From Ricordea florida (taxonomy: Eukaryota > Cnidaria > Anthozoa > Corallimorpharia > Ricordeidae), in contig OX453280.1 in the NCBI GenBank assembly GCA_949710005.1, positions 20,298,062-20,362,061 of the forward strand: a stretch of 64,000 nucleotides of DNA, given 5' to 3'. The notes below the pieces were generated by a model. The model was given only the letters and a program-made list of their open reading frames with translations. It ran no database searches and was not told the DNA's origin. The position numbers and the translations under genes were made by a program. Positions 19,813 to 31,800 of the stretch are shown one piece after another (the first letter of the stretch is position 1; the number at the start of each line of letters is the position of its first letter).

Positions 19813-21945
19813 ATTTTATAACCCTCCGCGATCGCGAGTTGATTCTTACTTTGAACGTGTTGAAGAGAAAGAAAAACAAGTCGTCTGACTGGGATTGCGA
19901 CTGACGCAAACACTGCACGTACATTAATTGGTTAAAATTGTTTTACGTAAACTGTGATTGGACCAGAGCTTGACAAGCTGTCATGTCGAACATACTCTCG
20001 CAACGCCCCTTACATGAAAATCTCGGAAACACGGCACTTTGGTTTATTTTGTCAACTGCGTTGTTCGAGAAGCTAAACGTTTCCAGTGTATTAGAAAAGA
20101 AAATTCAACAATACCACTAACACTGCGAAAGAAATTACACCCATGAAAAAGAGAAATTGGAAAATCTCGTGTTGTTGGAGGATTTACGTTAAAAGTGGAT
20201 TGTTCGCAAACTTGGCTTTGTTGTTGAATGGCGGGCGCTGAGTAGGTCGAAGAAAAAAACAAGGTGGAAGAACTATAGTTCCAAGAATGGATTGAACGGA
20301 CTGAACTGAATTTTGATGAGCTATTAATCGACCGATATTTGCCGATGACTCGAACAGTTTTTCTGTACTTGGCTTTGCATTGTTCGACTTGAGGGATTTA
20401 TAATTATCTCTTGCGTAGTTTATCGTAACGTTTTTGGCTTGGAAAGTTTTCTCAACTGGCAGCTTTAAAGACAGTGGGAAGTGTAGCTTTGTGCAAAACC
20501 AGCCTTTTTGCACATTTCAGTGGGGGGATTTTCAAGAATTTGATTGCCCAAGGGTTCGTAACTTTTGCTCACCTCGAGGCCAAAAACACCAGCAGCTTAT
20601 TTTGTTGATTTTCTGTTTTATCCGGAGCTACAGCTGCGACTAACTACTTGACTACGATCACTGGATTCTACAAAACGAGTTTGTTTAAAAAGAGACTGAC
20701 TTTGTTGTGTTTTCTTGCGACTGAAAAATCGCAGGGCAAATATCCACGCGGCCGAGGTATATCGCCTGATACCCGTCCAGCTATTTGACACCATGTGACC
20801 GGAAATAACCAATAAAATAGCGCGAAAATTAATCAGTGGGTTATAATGGGAGATATTTATCTCAACGCTTTACGTCATAGTATATTTCCACCTGTATACA
20901 ATTTTGGTCCCTGAAGTTGTATATGATTCACAAATATTTACTTTGCCTGAGGGGAGTAATCGTTAATTGTTACAATCCATTACTGCACAATCAGCTAAAC
21001 AGGGGCTGCCATTGGTTGATTCCTGCTCATTTGGCCTTGACTAGAATTCAGATATGCCCGGTCGAGCGTGAATCAATTCAACAGTTGTGCTTCGCTTGGT
21101 CAGTACACAACAGTACGTATCAGATCTAAACTTTTGCAGTTTAGGTCAAGCGTAATGTACTAGCCATCACATGACATTTTCGGTAAGTATTTTCCTTCGT
21201 CTTCTTCCACTGTGTTTTGGGGAACATGAGTAGTTTGGTGGCTAGGGTACTCGTTTCCTGCTCTCTCACGTGGGTCAGGTTTGTTGTTGGTTCTCTCCTT
21301 GCTATGAATGTTGTTTTCTGTGTGTCAGTACTGTGCATAAGTTCAATTTCAAGTTTGGACAACGAGCTACAGAGATCCTCACTGTTATTACAGCGTGTGT
21401 TCAGGAATCCACGCGGAACAAACTAGGTGAAGCTTTGACTGCCGTTATTTTGCTTATTGCAAAGAATATATACTTATTTTTGATAACTCCAATTCAAAGG
21501 TTATCTGAAAGAAAGCGGACATATAGAAACAGCAACCGGCACCGGCAAAAGTAAACACAATGCATTTCTTTGCGACATTTGTCACAGAGTTTATTGGGTG
21601 TTATTTTTTCTTTTTTTGAGCTAAATCACAAAATTGCGACTGATTCATTTTTTACGGCCACGAACAAAACCGTTCGTTACTTTCACGACTACTTTTTCTC
21701 GTTTTTTTTGGCGGTAGGATTCAGTGGTTTGCTGTTGTCCATCTTTATAAAAGATCACAACTTTTTCACATGCATGTCAAGATGAAAATTACACGCCACA
21801 CTGATAACCAATTCATCATTCTATGAGGCGTTGAATCTTAAAAACACATTGCATTGATCGATCATCTTCAGCATATGTAAATTAGATAGATTAAAAGCTT
21901 CACCGCACTCACGCAATTTTAGCGACTGAAATTTAACCTGAAAAA
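19813..21945. other. Intergenic, repeat-like, no gene seen
   Basis: Sequence at 20600-20810 (TATCGCCTGATACCCGTCCA region) has the character of a dispersed repeat. Open frames of 60-110 codons lack domains, so none is called. Confidence 0.35.
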
Positions 21946-22045
21946 CAAACGGGCTGGAACAAAACCCGAACCTACGACCTTAATAAGATTGCCTTTGCTA
22001 TCCTCTACCAGCCGCTGATCTCAACGACGATCCGTTCTCCCCGGA
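21946..22045 (-). repeat. Degraded tRNA-derived SINE fragment
   Basis: On the - strand GGCTGGTAGAGGATAGC (A-box-like) is followed 40 bases later by GGTTCGGGTTTTG (B-box-like) and a Cys-free CAGCCCGTTTGTTTTTCAGG link, similar in plan to the SINE at 12362 but from another tRNA type. Confidence 0.45.
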
Positions 22046-22319
22046 ATTAGATCAAAAGCCCTGTTTGTAAATTCCGTTCCAGCCTGCTGCTTTTTTAAAG
22101 TCCAACTTTCAACTACGTTTCCAACCGCAGTGCAAATAAGTTATGACTTGTTCCATATCGTCAACTCAATAATTTCGAAAGGTTTTGAAATGGTGAGCAT
22201 GTAGAACAGAGGCTGATTCGAACACTAGAAGGCAGTAAAAGACAGATTTTTAGATAATTATCGCTCTCGTGTGGTTGGCCATTTGTTTCAAAATTATGGC
22301 CAGATATACGTGGGATTTT

Positions 22320-22516
22320 TTCTGAGGGGGTGGGGGCGGGGGGTAATCAGAAGATCTCGGGATATTCTGTAAAGGCTTACATGATTCACTACCCCTCGGG
22401 ATATTTTGTAAAGGCTTACATGATTCACTACCCCCCCCCCCAAGCACATCACCTTTTTGTCCAAATGCGTCAATACCCCCCCCCCCCCCCAAGCACATCA
22501 CTTTTTTGTCCATATA
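22320..22516. repeat. Two short tandem duplications bounded by G/C homopolymers
   Basis: A unit of about 43 bp (TCGGGATATTCTGTAAAGGC ... TTCACTACCCC) occurs twice, then a unit of about 44 bp (CCCCAAGCACATCAC ... GTCAATA) occurs about twice. G-runs precede and C-runs separate them. Confidence 0.6.
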
Positions 22517-22829
22517 CGTATACTGAACGAGCTCTCGTGATATATGCGCCCTATCAAAGCGCAGACATATGCACATGTATAAGCGTCTTAAAGAGAGATT
22601 TGTATACTGAAGCTACATCGAATCATAGTGTCAGCTAATAATTACTTCATGTACGATTAAACTTGAAAGTAACCCTGACTGAATGGAGTATGGGGATTAT
22701 GTAAGTTAAGAGGTAAGTTTAGCCAAGGAAGACCAAGCAGGTCCTTATACAGGTTTCGCTTAAATTATGATTTATGTTTAACCAAGGAGTGCGATCACTG
22801 TGAGATTACAAACTTATATTCTTGTTAGA

Positions 22830-23452
22830 CAAGAGAAAATGAGGTAAAAGAATGCATCTTCAATACTGAGTTCTCTTACTATGATAAGGGGACAGAATCA
22901 AGAGAAAATGAGGTAAGAGAACGCATCTTCCATACTGGTTTCTCTTACTATGACAAGGGAACAAAACTAAGAGAAAATGAGGTAAGAGAACGCATCTTCC
23001 ATGCTGGTTTCTCTTACTATGATAAGGGAACAAAACTAAGAGAAAATGAGGTAAGAGAACGTATCTTCCATGCTGGGTTCTCTTACTATGATAAGGGAAC
23101 AAAACAGAAAATGAGGTAAGAGAACGCATCTTCCATACTGGGTTCTCTTACTATAACAAGGGAACAAAACTAAGAGAAAATGAGGTAAGAGAACGTATCT
23201 TCCATACTGGGTTCTCTTACTATGATAAGGGGACAGAACCTATTTTTAGATCCGGAAACTGTCTTGACCAATGGCTGATGTCCTTCTCATCACGTGGCTG
23301 TAATTTCAATGTGCCATGGGATCTTCATTCGTTTGACCTCGACTTTCCAATTTTGTTATGTAACGAGATATAAATAGATTCTGCTCTAAAAGTAGATTCT
23401 GTCCCCTTATTATATCAGACAGGGCTATGTTCTCTTGCCTCATTTTCTCTTG
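22830..23452. mobile_element. hAT-like element whose left end is a six-unit 69-bp tandem array
   Basis: The same family as 29342-29604, in opposite orientation. Ends are CAAGAGAAAATGAGG and its complement. The terminal 69-bp segment, present once in the other copy, is repeated six times here (22830 to about 23238), followed by the shared interior (GGACAGAACCTATTTTTAG ... CATGGGATC ... GATATAAATAGATTC). The flanks TTGTTAGA and CTGTAGAT do not match exactly. Confidence 0.8.
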
Positions 23453-23963
23453 CTGTAGATGATTCTACCTAAACATTTTTGTAATCAGTTTTGGTAGGCT
23501 CAGATCATAACGCAGTTGTAAATAAATACTGTATATGTAAGGTTAAGTTCACTTATTTTTCTGTGGTAATCAACAAGTGACACATTTCGAAAGCAATGCA
23601 GACGTTTCGATTACCGCTAACAGTAAAGGTCGCCTGGGGTCAGCCAATCAGAAAGTGCCAATATGAACTACAGCCTCAACGAGCGAGTGAATAATAACCT
23701 TTAGACCAGATGGTTTTGAAATGATGGTTATCTAAGGACTAAAGAGTAAAATGTTTTTAAAATGTACTACCAATACTAGTATTTACAAGTTTAAAAAAAC
23801 GTTTTTGCCCTGGAAAATGATGAATTTCACATTCCACAGTGCACAAAGGCGCGTTTTAGTGAGCCGTAAGCCAAGCAACGTGCCAAATGTGCTGGAAAAT
23901 GGCTATCATCATTTTACCACTTTGGGAGCTCAAAATCGTTTGCTTGCGTGCTTTCCTTATTAC

Positions 23964-24955
23964 AGGTTGGGTGGAATACGAGGAGTGCGGAGTGCGGAGT
24001 GTAGAAAATGTGGAGTGTGGAAAATGCGGCCTCATTAGATCCCTCAGTTCCTCAGCCGCTTTTGAGCACAAATGCTCTACAATTTATGTCAGCCGCATCT
24101 CTCCGCAGCACATTTCAGCACCTTCACCCGCATCTTCCACAAGCACCGGCGAAAGCAGCGAGAACAGTCCGACCGAAGGATCTGTTAACCGAAACCATTT
24201 TTGTTCTCCAAAGTTACGCGCATTTGTAATTTGAATCTTCTGAGTAAAATTTCGGGTTAAATTTCACAGTGAAAACAGATGTCAAGTTTAACTAGTAAAT
24301 GTCGGTCTGTAAACAAACACCTAGAAAGAATGTTCAGCTAGAAAAGTAGTCTAGTGAAAACACAGCCTTAAAGAGCATGGACGGATCGTTAATTCACAAT
24401 GATGCTACACGCATATTTTTCTTTAATTTATGCGCATGTGTCACGATATTATAAAAACACTCTTTAAAAGAATATACACTCCGCATTTTCTACACTCCTC
24501 ATTTTCCACACTCCGCACTTTCAACACTCCTCATTTTCCACACTCCGCACTTTCAACACTCCTCATTTTCCACACTCCGCACTTTCTACACTCCTCATTT
24601 TCCACACTCCGCACTTTCAACACTCCTCATTTTCCACACTCCGCACTTTCTACACTCCTCATTTTCTACACTCCGCACTTTCTACACTCCTCATTTTCTA
24701 CACTCCGCACTTTATACACTCCTCATTTTCCACACTCCGCACTTTCAACACTCCTCATTTTCCACACTCCGCACTTTCTACACTCCTCATTTTCTACACT
24801 CCGCACTTTCTACACTCCGCACTTTCTACACTCCTCATTTTCCACACTCCGCACCTTCTACACTCCTCATTTTCTACACTCCGCACTTTCTACACTCCTC
24901 ATTTTCCACACTCCTCATTTTCTACACTCCGCACTCCGCGTATTCCACCGAACCT
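23964..24955. mobile_element. 1-kb element with inverted minisatellite arms
   Basis: The left arm 23964-24029 (AGGTTGGGTGGAATACG then GGAGTGCGGAGTG) is the complement of the right terminus at about 24890-24955. Both sides are flanked by TAC (23961-23963, 24956-24958 with one overlapping T). The right arm is expanded into a long array. No transposase is present. The 430-bp middle has no recognised content. Confidence 0.6.
24479..24955. repeat. 30-bp minisatellite, about 16 units
   Basis: The unit is CACTCCGCACTTTC followed by AACACTCCTCATTTTC, with CTACACT and CCACACT variants. A long open frame crosses it only because the period is a multiple of three. Confidence 0.9.
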
Positions 24956-25284
24956 TACTTGCATGCATTGTTTTCTGTTTGCGTGGTTTCGGTTTCGGCT
25001 TTTTTTTTTTTTTTTGGGGGGGGGGGGGGGGCGTGACTTCTTTTTATTTCCTTGATTTCTTTTAAGTTTGCATGTTACCTTTTTCATTTGTCTGTTTTTT
25101 TTTCTTTTGTCTGTTGTTTTGGTTTGTTTGCATCCTGTACCCTGTCCAAAGCTGTATTATGATCTGGGTCTACGTACAGTTAAGAGGACTCGGGACTTCT
25201 ATTTGTAAAACATCGCCCCCATTAATTTCGAAGGCCAAGAGCGGCCTGGTCTTTAACCGAAGTTTATCCCAACAGCGACGAAAG

Positions 25285-25830
25285 ATGAAAAAGTATTCAT
25301 ACAGCCCCCTGAGTCAGGGAAAGGGAGTGAAGGAGAATTGTGATAGCTCCCAACCACCCAGCTTACTTGGACACGTGTTGTTCTCATGGTTATCATCGAC
25401 CATGAGCTTGGGGTATTGCCGCCCTTTGGAAGAGGATGACGTGCCAGCTAGAGCTGTCGGCCAGGAAGATACAGTTGAGCTGACTAAAAAACTAGGAGAT
25501 GCTCTGAAGGTTGACACCACCTCCAGAGGCGAGAAAAGAAGAAAACCACTATGGCGCTGTCTGTTGAAAGTGATTGGTTGGAGCGACTACATGATGTATC
25601 TGCTCACAATGCTAGGTGACTCTTTTTGCCGGTTTGCTCAACCAATTCTCCTGAACCTTTTACTGAGAGATCTTTCAAATGCTTCGATCACAATTTGGAG
25701 CTATGCGTTTGCTTCTGGAATCGCTTTCACCCTATTGCTACAACCGTTGTTCAAAAGCCATTGCGAATATGTGGCAAACCTCATTGCCGCCAAAATGAGA
25801 TCAGCACTCCGAGGCATTATGTACCAGAAG
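25285..25830 (+). CDS. ABCC4-like exon 1
   Basis: The ATG at 25285 opens MKKYSYSPLSQGKG; a longer frame upstream starts in low-complexity sequence and is rejected. It contains the MRP N-terminal block (LLGHVLFSWLSSTMSLGYCR, PLEEDDVPA) and the first membrane segments (residues about 102-127 and 137-156). The donor is GTGAGG at 25831, phase 0. Confidence 0.85.
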
Positions 25831-28800
25831 GTGAGGTCTTTATTTAAGAAATAGAAAGTTCTCCGAAACTTTCACGAGTGTTTTTATTAAACAATTAGAT
25901 TATGAGCTCGAGATTTCTATCGCGTGATAGTTGACGAGGGCGCAGCCCGAGTCAACTATCACGCAGAGAAATCGAGAGCGAATAATCTAATTGTTTTAGA
26001 ATAAATCTACTAGTCGTTCAAAACTTTACCTTTTCTGGAACAGCCTCGACCAGTAAACTGTCTAAATCTTCTTCACCGACACTTCGAAAATGTGAAGAAG
26101 CGGCCGCCATTACGCTGCTCACTAACTATCACAGAATAGATAGTAGGTAGAGTAGCCAATCAGAGCTCGGCATTTGTGATAGAATGCTAGTAGATTTATA
26201 CTAAAACTCGATAGAAACACGAAGAACATGTTTTCAATTTCTTTTAGAAAATACCACAACGAAAAAAAAGGTAAACAACTTATTAACTTTGATGACCAAA
26301 ATGTAAATGCTCTTTGGTCGCGTCATCATTATGTCAACAGCTCGTGCTAGTTCTGTGTTTCTATCGAGTTATTGAAACATGAATTCTAACCAATCAGCGC
26401 ACGTTTTTTCTTAGGACTGTTTTCTTATTGTAATTGATAATTGCTACAATCTTGAGCCGGCAAATTCAAGCTGTATAACGTTGCTCAGGAGTTATATGTT
26501 ACGCAAATGTCTACTAGCATACAATGCGTAGCACTGAGCAATATCTTTCGAAAAAGTGGTTGCAATACTTAACAATTATTCGCCGAAGGCGAAGTGATTC
26601 TCGGTGAATATTCACCGTTTATCACTGAGCCTGAGGCGAATAATTGTTTTAGTATAAATACACAGGTGTTTATTTCAAAAAAGAAAAGAAAAAGCATTGT
26701 ACAACACGAACAAATTTTATTTCATCAAAAGCACTCGAACGACTGGCAGCCATTTTGTTCTTCGAGGTGATTATATATATATATATTTTTTTTAAGGTTC
26801 TGAATGCGAGCCACCAATCACTAAACGAGATTGGTTCCGGGAAGGTGGTAAGTTTGATTTCCAAAGACCTTAAACCGATCCACACATTCGTGAAACGTTT
26901 TCCTTACGTGTTCCTGGCTCCTGTGGAAGTCATCGTCCTCGTTGTTCTTCTGTGGAGAATGGTTGGTGTTAAGGCATTGACTGGGGTTCTGTATCTGCTG
27001 CTAATTGCGCTATACCTCTTTGTGACATACAAGCCATTAAAGAATATGAGAAAAGAGACCACGAAGCTGACTAGCCAACGAATCACACAGATCGAAAATA
27101 TCATCAATGCCATGCGGCTAGTGAAAATGAGTACCTGGGAGGAGAATTTTATGAGATCTGTGGACACAGTGAGGAGGTAAAACACGGCATTTGGCAAAAT
27201 CAATTTGACCACGTGACTTGCATGACGTATTAGTTCGCAAGGTTCGCTGGGTGTCAAACTGCAAATCTGACTTGTTTTTAGTGAATTCGTAAGCCAGGTG
27301 CATGGAATTTAGGACTTTGGTGGTTTAACCACTTTAAAATCTATTGCGGAAGGTGCTAGCTACGTAGTTAGTTCACCAGTTTCTGATGCTGATGAAGTCC
27401 AATTAGAGAAATCCTCATTATTCACTCTGACCGCCATCACCACCACTCGTTAAGTTACAGTACGTTGTTATGGCGATTTAAAAAGTGCGGGTTAAAAGGT
27501 GAAGCGTGACCGTAAAAGAATTAAATAATAATACTTTCTGCCGAGTGTTGTATATGGACGTAGTAAAGAGCAACAACGAAAGGACCAACTACAGAAAGCT
27601 TTAGTGTTACAAATTCGTGACAGAATCCAACTTTCGATCGCAATCTAGAATTTTGTAAAAACTTATTATTTATATTTTCTTTCCACGGCATCTTAAAGGA
27701 AAGAAGTTCGAGTGATACGCCAAAGAAGTGCTGTTCTAGCAAGCATTATGGCGGTTGTGTCATCCTGTCCAGCACTGCCTTCGTTTCTGTCTTTGATTAC
27801 TTTCTTGGCAGCAGGGCATGAACTGACACCATAAGCTGTGTTCACCACCATCTCCCTAATGGGCACAGTGGAAGTCTCGTTTGCCGACTATTGTTACCGC
27901 GGAGTTTACTATGCCACTCAGTTCCATGCTACTATGGACAGACTGGAAAATTTTTTCCTGAAATGTAGCGAGCGCGGAACGTTTGCAGCAATATCTACTT
28001 CACATGCTACAAATACTAAAAGCATTAGCGAACACCATGTAACGGGCAACACTCTTGATAATAAAGCACATGTAACTTTATCAGGATTTACCAGCTCAAA
28101 AGGCGAACGGGGGATGCTTCTTTTAAACAATGCGTCCGCTACTTTTCGTAGAGGTGAATTTGTTGGAGTAACAGGTCCAATTGGGGCTGGAAAATCGTCA
28201 CTGTTAAGAGCTATAGCTGGAGAGTTAGAAATAAGTGAAGGAACAATCTTGTCTTATGGGAAGGTTGCTTATGTATCTCAGATTCCCTGGTTATTCTCGG
28301 GAACGATAAAGGATAACATAATCTTTGGAGAGAAGTACGACGTAAACAAGTTAGCGACCATTGTTGCTGCTTGTGCACTGGAAGAGGACTTGCAAAAGTT
28401 TTCATCGGGCGAGTTGAGTTTTGTTGGGGAACGTGGTATAACGATGAGTGGTGGACAAAGGGCGAGGGTGTGCCTTGCCAGAGCAGTGTACAGTGACGCT
28501 GATATTTATCTTCTTGATGATCCGTTGAGCTCTGTTGATGCGAAAGTTGGAGCGCACATCATGAGCAGATGCTTGCGGGGTATGCTGTCAGAGAAGTTAG
28601 TCATTCTTGTAACTCATCGGTTGCAATACTTACAAGCCACGGATCGAATTCTTTTCATGAAGCATGGCTGCATTGCAAAGGAAGCGACGTACTCCGAACT
28701 GGTAAATTCTCAAGACGAGGACTTTTGCGACTTTGTTGCCGGAAAAGATACGCCGGACGGTTTTCCCGAGGATACGGATCATCCCCAGTTACCAAAGAAC

Positions 28801-31800
28801 AATGCAAGTCAGTCTGGTGAGAAGCAGGCAGAGGAGCAATCCAGGGAAGACAGAGAGTACGGAGGTGTGTCGTGGAGAACGTACCAACAATATTTACGAG
28901 CAGGAAATTCGCTAGTGTTCCTTGTTCTAATTGCCATTATCGTGATTCTTCCTGAAGGTACGAGCATCAGAAGGACAATCAAACTTATTTCAATAATAAG
29001 AATCTCCTAATTCTCCGATTACATTTCTGTGGTATCAATTACCCCTTTTATATTTTGTTTCAGTCTTTAATGCAGCATCAAATGTTTGGCTTTCGCATTG
29101 GGCAGAGCTTCCAAACGAAGGAAAAACAGCAACCCGGAACTTGCAAATTTACTCTGCTATTGTCAGTGGGTTAGTGATATTAGAATTTGTCCGCACGTTT
29201 ACTGTTATTCATGCCACACTCAAGTCTTCAGAAATGCTCCAAAAAAGGTGAGTGAATAATATTTTGCTATATTCATTTCTTCACTGTACCCTCCCAACCA
29301 AGTGAGAAAAATTGAACGACTTAACATCGCTTCATCTGCATCAAGAGAAAATGAGGAAAGAGAATATAACCCCGTCTGATATGATAAGGGGACAGAATCT
29401 ATTTTTAGCGCGGAATCTATTTATATCTCGTTCCATGGCTGCGCGGTTTCCCCATGGCGCATTGAAATTACAACCTCGTGATGAGAAGGACATCAACCAT
29501 TGGTCAGTTAAAATAGTTTCCGGATCTAAAAATAGATTCTGTCCCCTTATCATAGTAAGAGAACCCAGAATGGAAGATGCGTTCTGTTACCTCATTTTCT
29601 CTTGATCTGCATCTGTTACGAGCAAACCAACACGGAAAACGCAACATGATGAGAAACGTCTTACCAAATGAGGTGATGTAGGTTGTACCACCGTTAGTTT
29701 CAAGGGGAGCTGACGGTTAGCCCTTCGTCAGAGCGAATAGTAGCAATACGTCTGGTGATTGCTTTTTGTTTTTTGGTACCACGATGAAACTTTCACCCTT
29801 ATTTGAGGGAAATGTTAATCCAAATAATGGTCAATTAACTTGTGAAATAGCCATTATTTGAAGTTTGCATGCGGATTAGAGATTCAAGTGGTAGAGATGG
29901 CCATTATCATTTGCAGTATCAACAGTAGTAAGTATGTTTGGACAGTCACATGGGCAATGAATACACTGTGGTCCATCACAGTCCAAAATTTGACCCTCAC
30001 TACACACTACGTCCTTCTTATCTACAGAATGCTCCGCGCCATACTGAGAGCACCCTTAGGATTTTTTGACACCAGTCCAACCGGTCGCATATTGAATTGC
30101 TTTTCCAGTGATGTGGATTGCATGGACGAACGCCTACCACGTGACGTCGTTGATGTCCTTCAGCGTCTGGTCTTCACAGCCGTTGCTGTAATACTGGTTT
30201 CTATGGTGAATCCCTGGGTTATTATTCCTGCTTTGCCTATGGTTGTAATAATTGTATTTCTGTGTCGATATTATCTTTGCACATCAAGGGAAACGAAGCG
30301 CCTCTCTCTGATCACAGCAAGCCCAGTTTTCTCGCACTATGTAGAAACAACCCAAGGTATTGAATCGATCCGTGCCTACAGGAAAGAGAAAGACTTTTTC
30401 ACTTTGCTTTGCAGGTGGGTAACGTTGCTTTACAATTATGGAGAACCTCCGTTAATGATCAGATCATAGTATGACGTTGATGAATATGAGTTAAAAAGTC
30501 ACGTTTCATTCCTTCAGTAAACCAGCAAAGCATCATACTTGGCCTGATCGCCTTCCTTGTTGCAACGTGCAAATATCCTTTGAGGAGCTACCTGGTGAAG
30601 CGTTGTCATTAATTGCACGGCACAGCATTTCACACTATTTCACAGGAGAGGGTTAATCACATCTGTGACCAATTACTATAGATGAAGGACCGGGTGATTT
30701 TACATTCTGCTCATAGGAACTCCTCCAGCAAATCCGCCCACTAAAAGATGAATTATTCCTTAATGTATGCCATATTCAATGAAACTTCCAGGGTCATCAT
30801 CCTTTTTCTGTTATGAAGTTGTTTCATTTTTAGGCACCAAGACCATAACACAAGAGAATGGTTGATATTCAACGCAACCCAAGTGTGGTTTGGTCTACGT
30901 GTGGATTTAATTTTTGCAGTGTTCGCGACGATCGTTATGTTCACATCCATACTTCTTCTCAGAGAAGCAGGTATGAAAATTCCCGAACTTTCTTGCTCAA
31001 GGCTACTCTTAATAAGGAAAGAGCACTTAACTGTGTCCAAATTTACCTGGATGAATACGCCCTATCCCACGTTTTCGATACACAACAAGACAAAAATATT
31101 ATTTAAATGACAAAAATATATTTTCCCACAAAAACATTATATTACTTTGCCCATCCATACACCCTTAAAGCGCATTTTCTCTTTTAGAGATACGGTCTAC
31201 ACTTCTCCACAATAACCGAAAAAACTTTTAAGCTTAAACATGCCATCTTTGTCCTTTTCGAAACACCGTGTTGCTTTTCCAAAACGCGAATTCGCCTAGC
31301 TTCTGGTGAAATTAAAGAGGTCTCGGATGCTCTTATCCAAGTTCTTTTAATTCATTGGCCTTTGCTAAAACAACATTTCTTGGTTTCTATCCAGGGATGA
31401 TAGGGCTGTCAATCATGTACGCCATTCAATTGGTTTCTAAGTCCCTTTTGGCACTGATTACGGTATCACGAATAGAGAATTGGATGACGTCAACACAGCG
31501 AATATTGACGTACACCGCGCTTGAACCGGAGCCGGGTTATGACGTCAGTAACTATGCACCAAAAGAATGGGACAGAGCAGGAGAGTTGCGACTTGAACAT
31601 GTCTCCCTGCGTCACTATCCAGGAGGTCCAAAGGTGCTTGATGATATCTCTTGTAGTATACCACCGGGTAAGAAGGTCGGCATCGTTGGGCGAACTGGCG
31701 CTGGGAAGTCCTCCTTGGTTGCGGCCCTGTTTCGGATTCCTGATCATCAAGGGACAATTTCGCTCGGAGGCGTCTGCCTCAGTGATCTCAACCTCCTGGA

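Noticed and set aside
22860..23129. A repeat-protein-like frame on the - strand
   Set aside because: It is a translation of the 69-bp array at the end of a MITE.
22830..23240. CRISPR-like regular array
   Set aside because: Units are directly tandem without unique spacers, the genome is eukaryotic, and the unit equals a transposon end.
24430..25065. A 211-codon open frame with repeating His-Ser-Thr-Leu-Phe text
   Set aside because: It is a translation of the 30-bp minisatellite, open only because the unit is a multiple of three.
25072..25284. A longer N-terminus for the ABC transporter
   Set aside because: The upstream frame is Phe/Cys-rich low-complexity sequence next to a T/G homopolymer; the ATG at 25285 starts the conserved MRP region.
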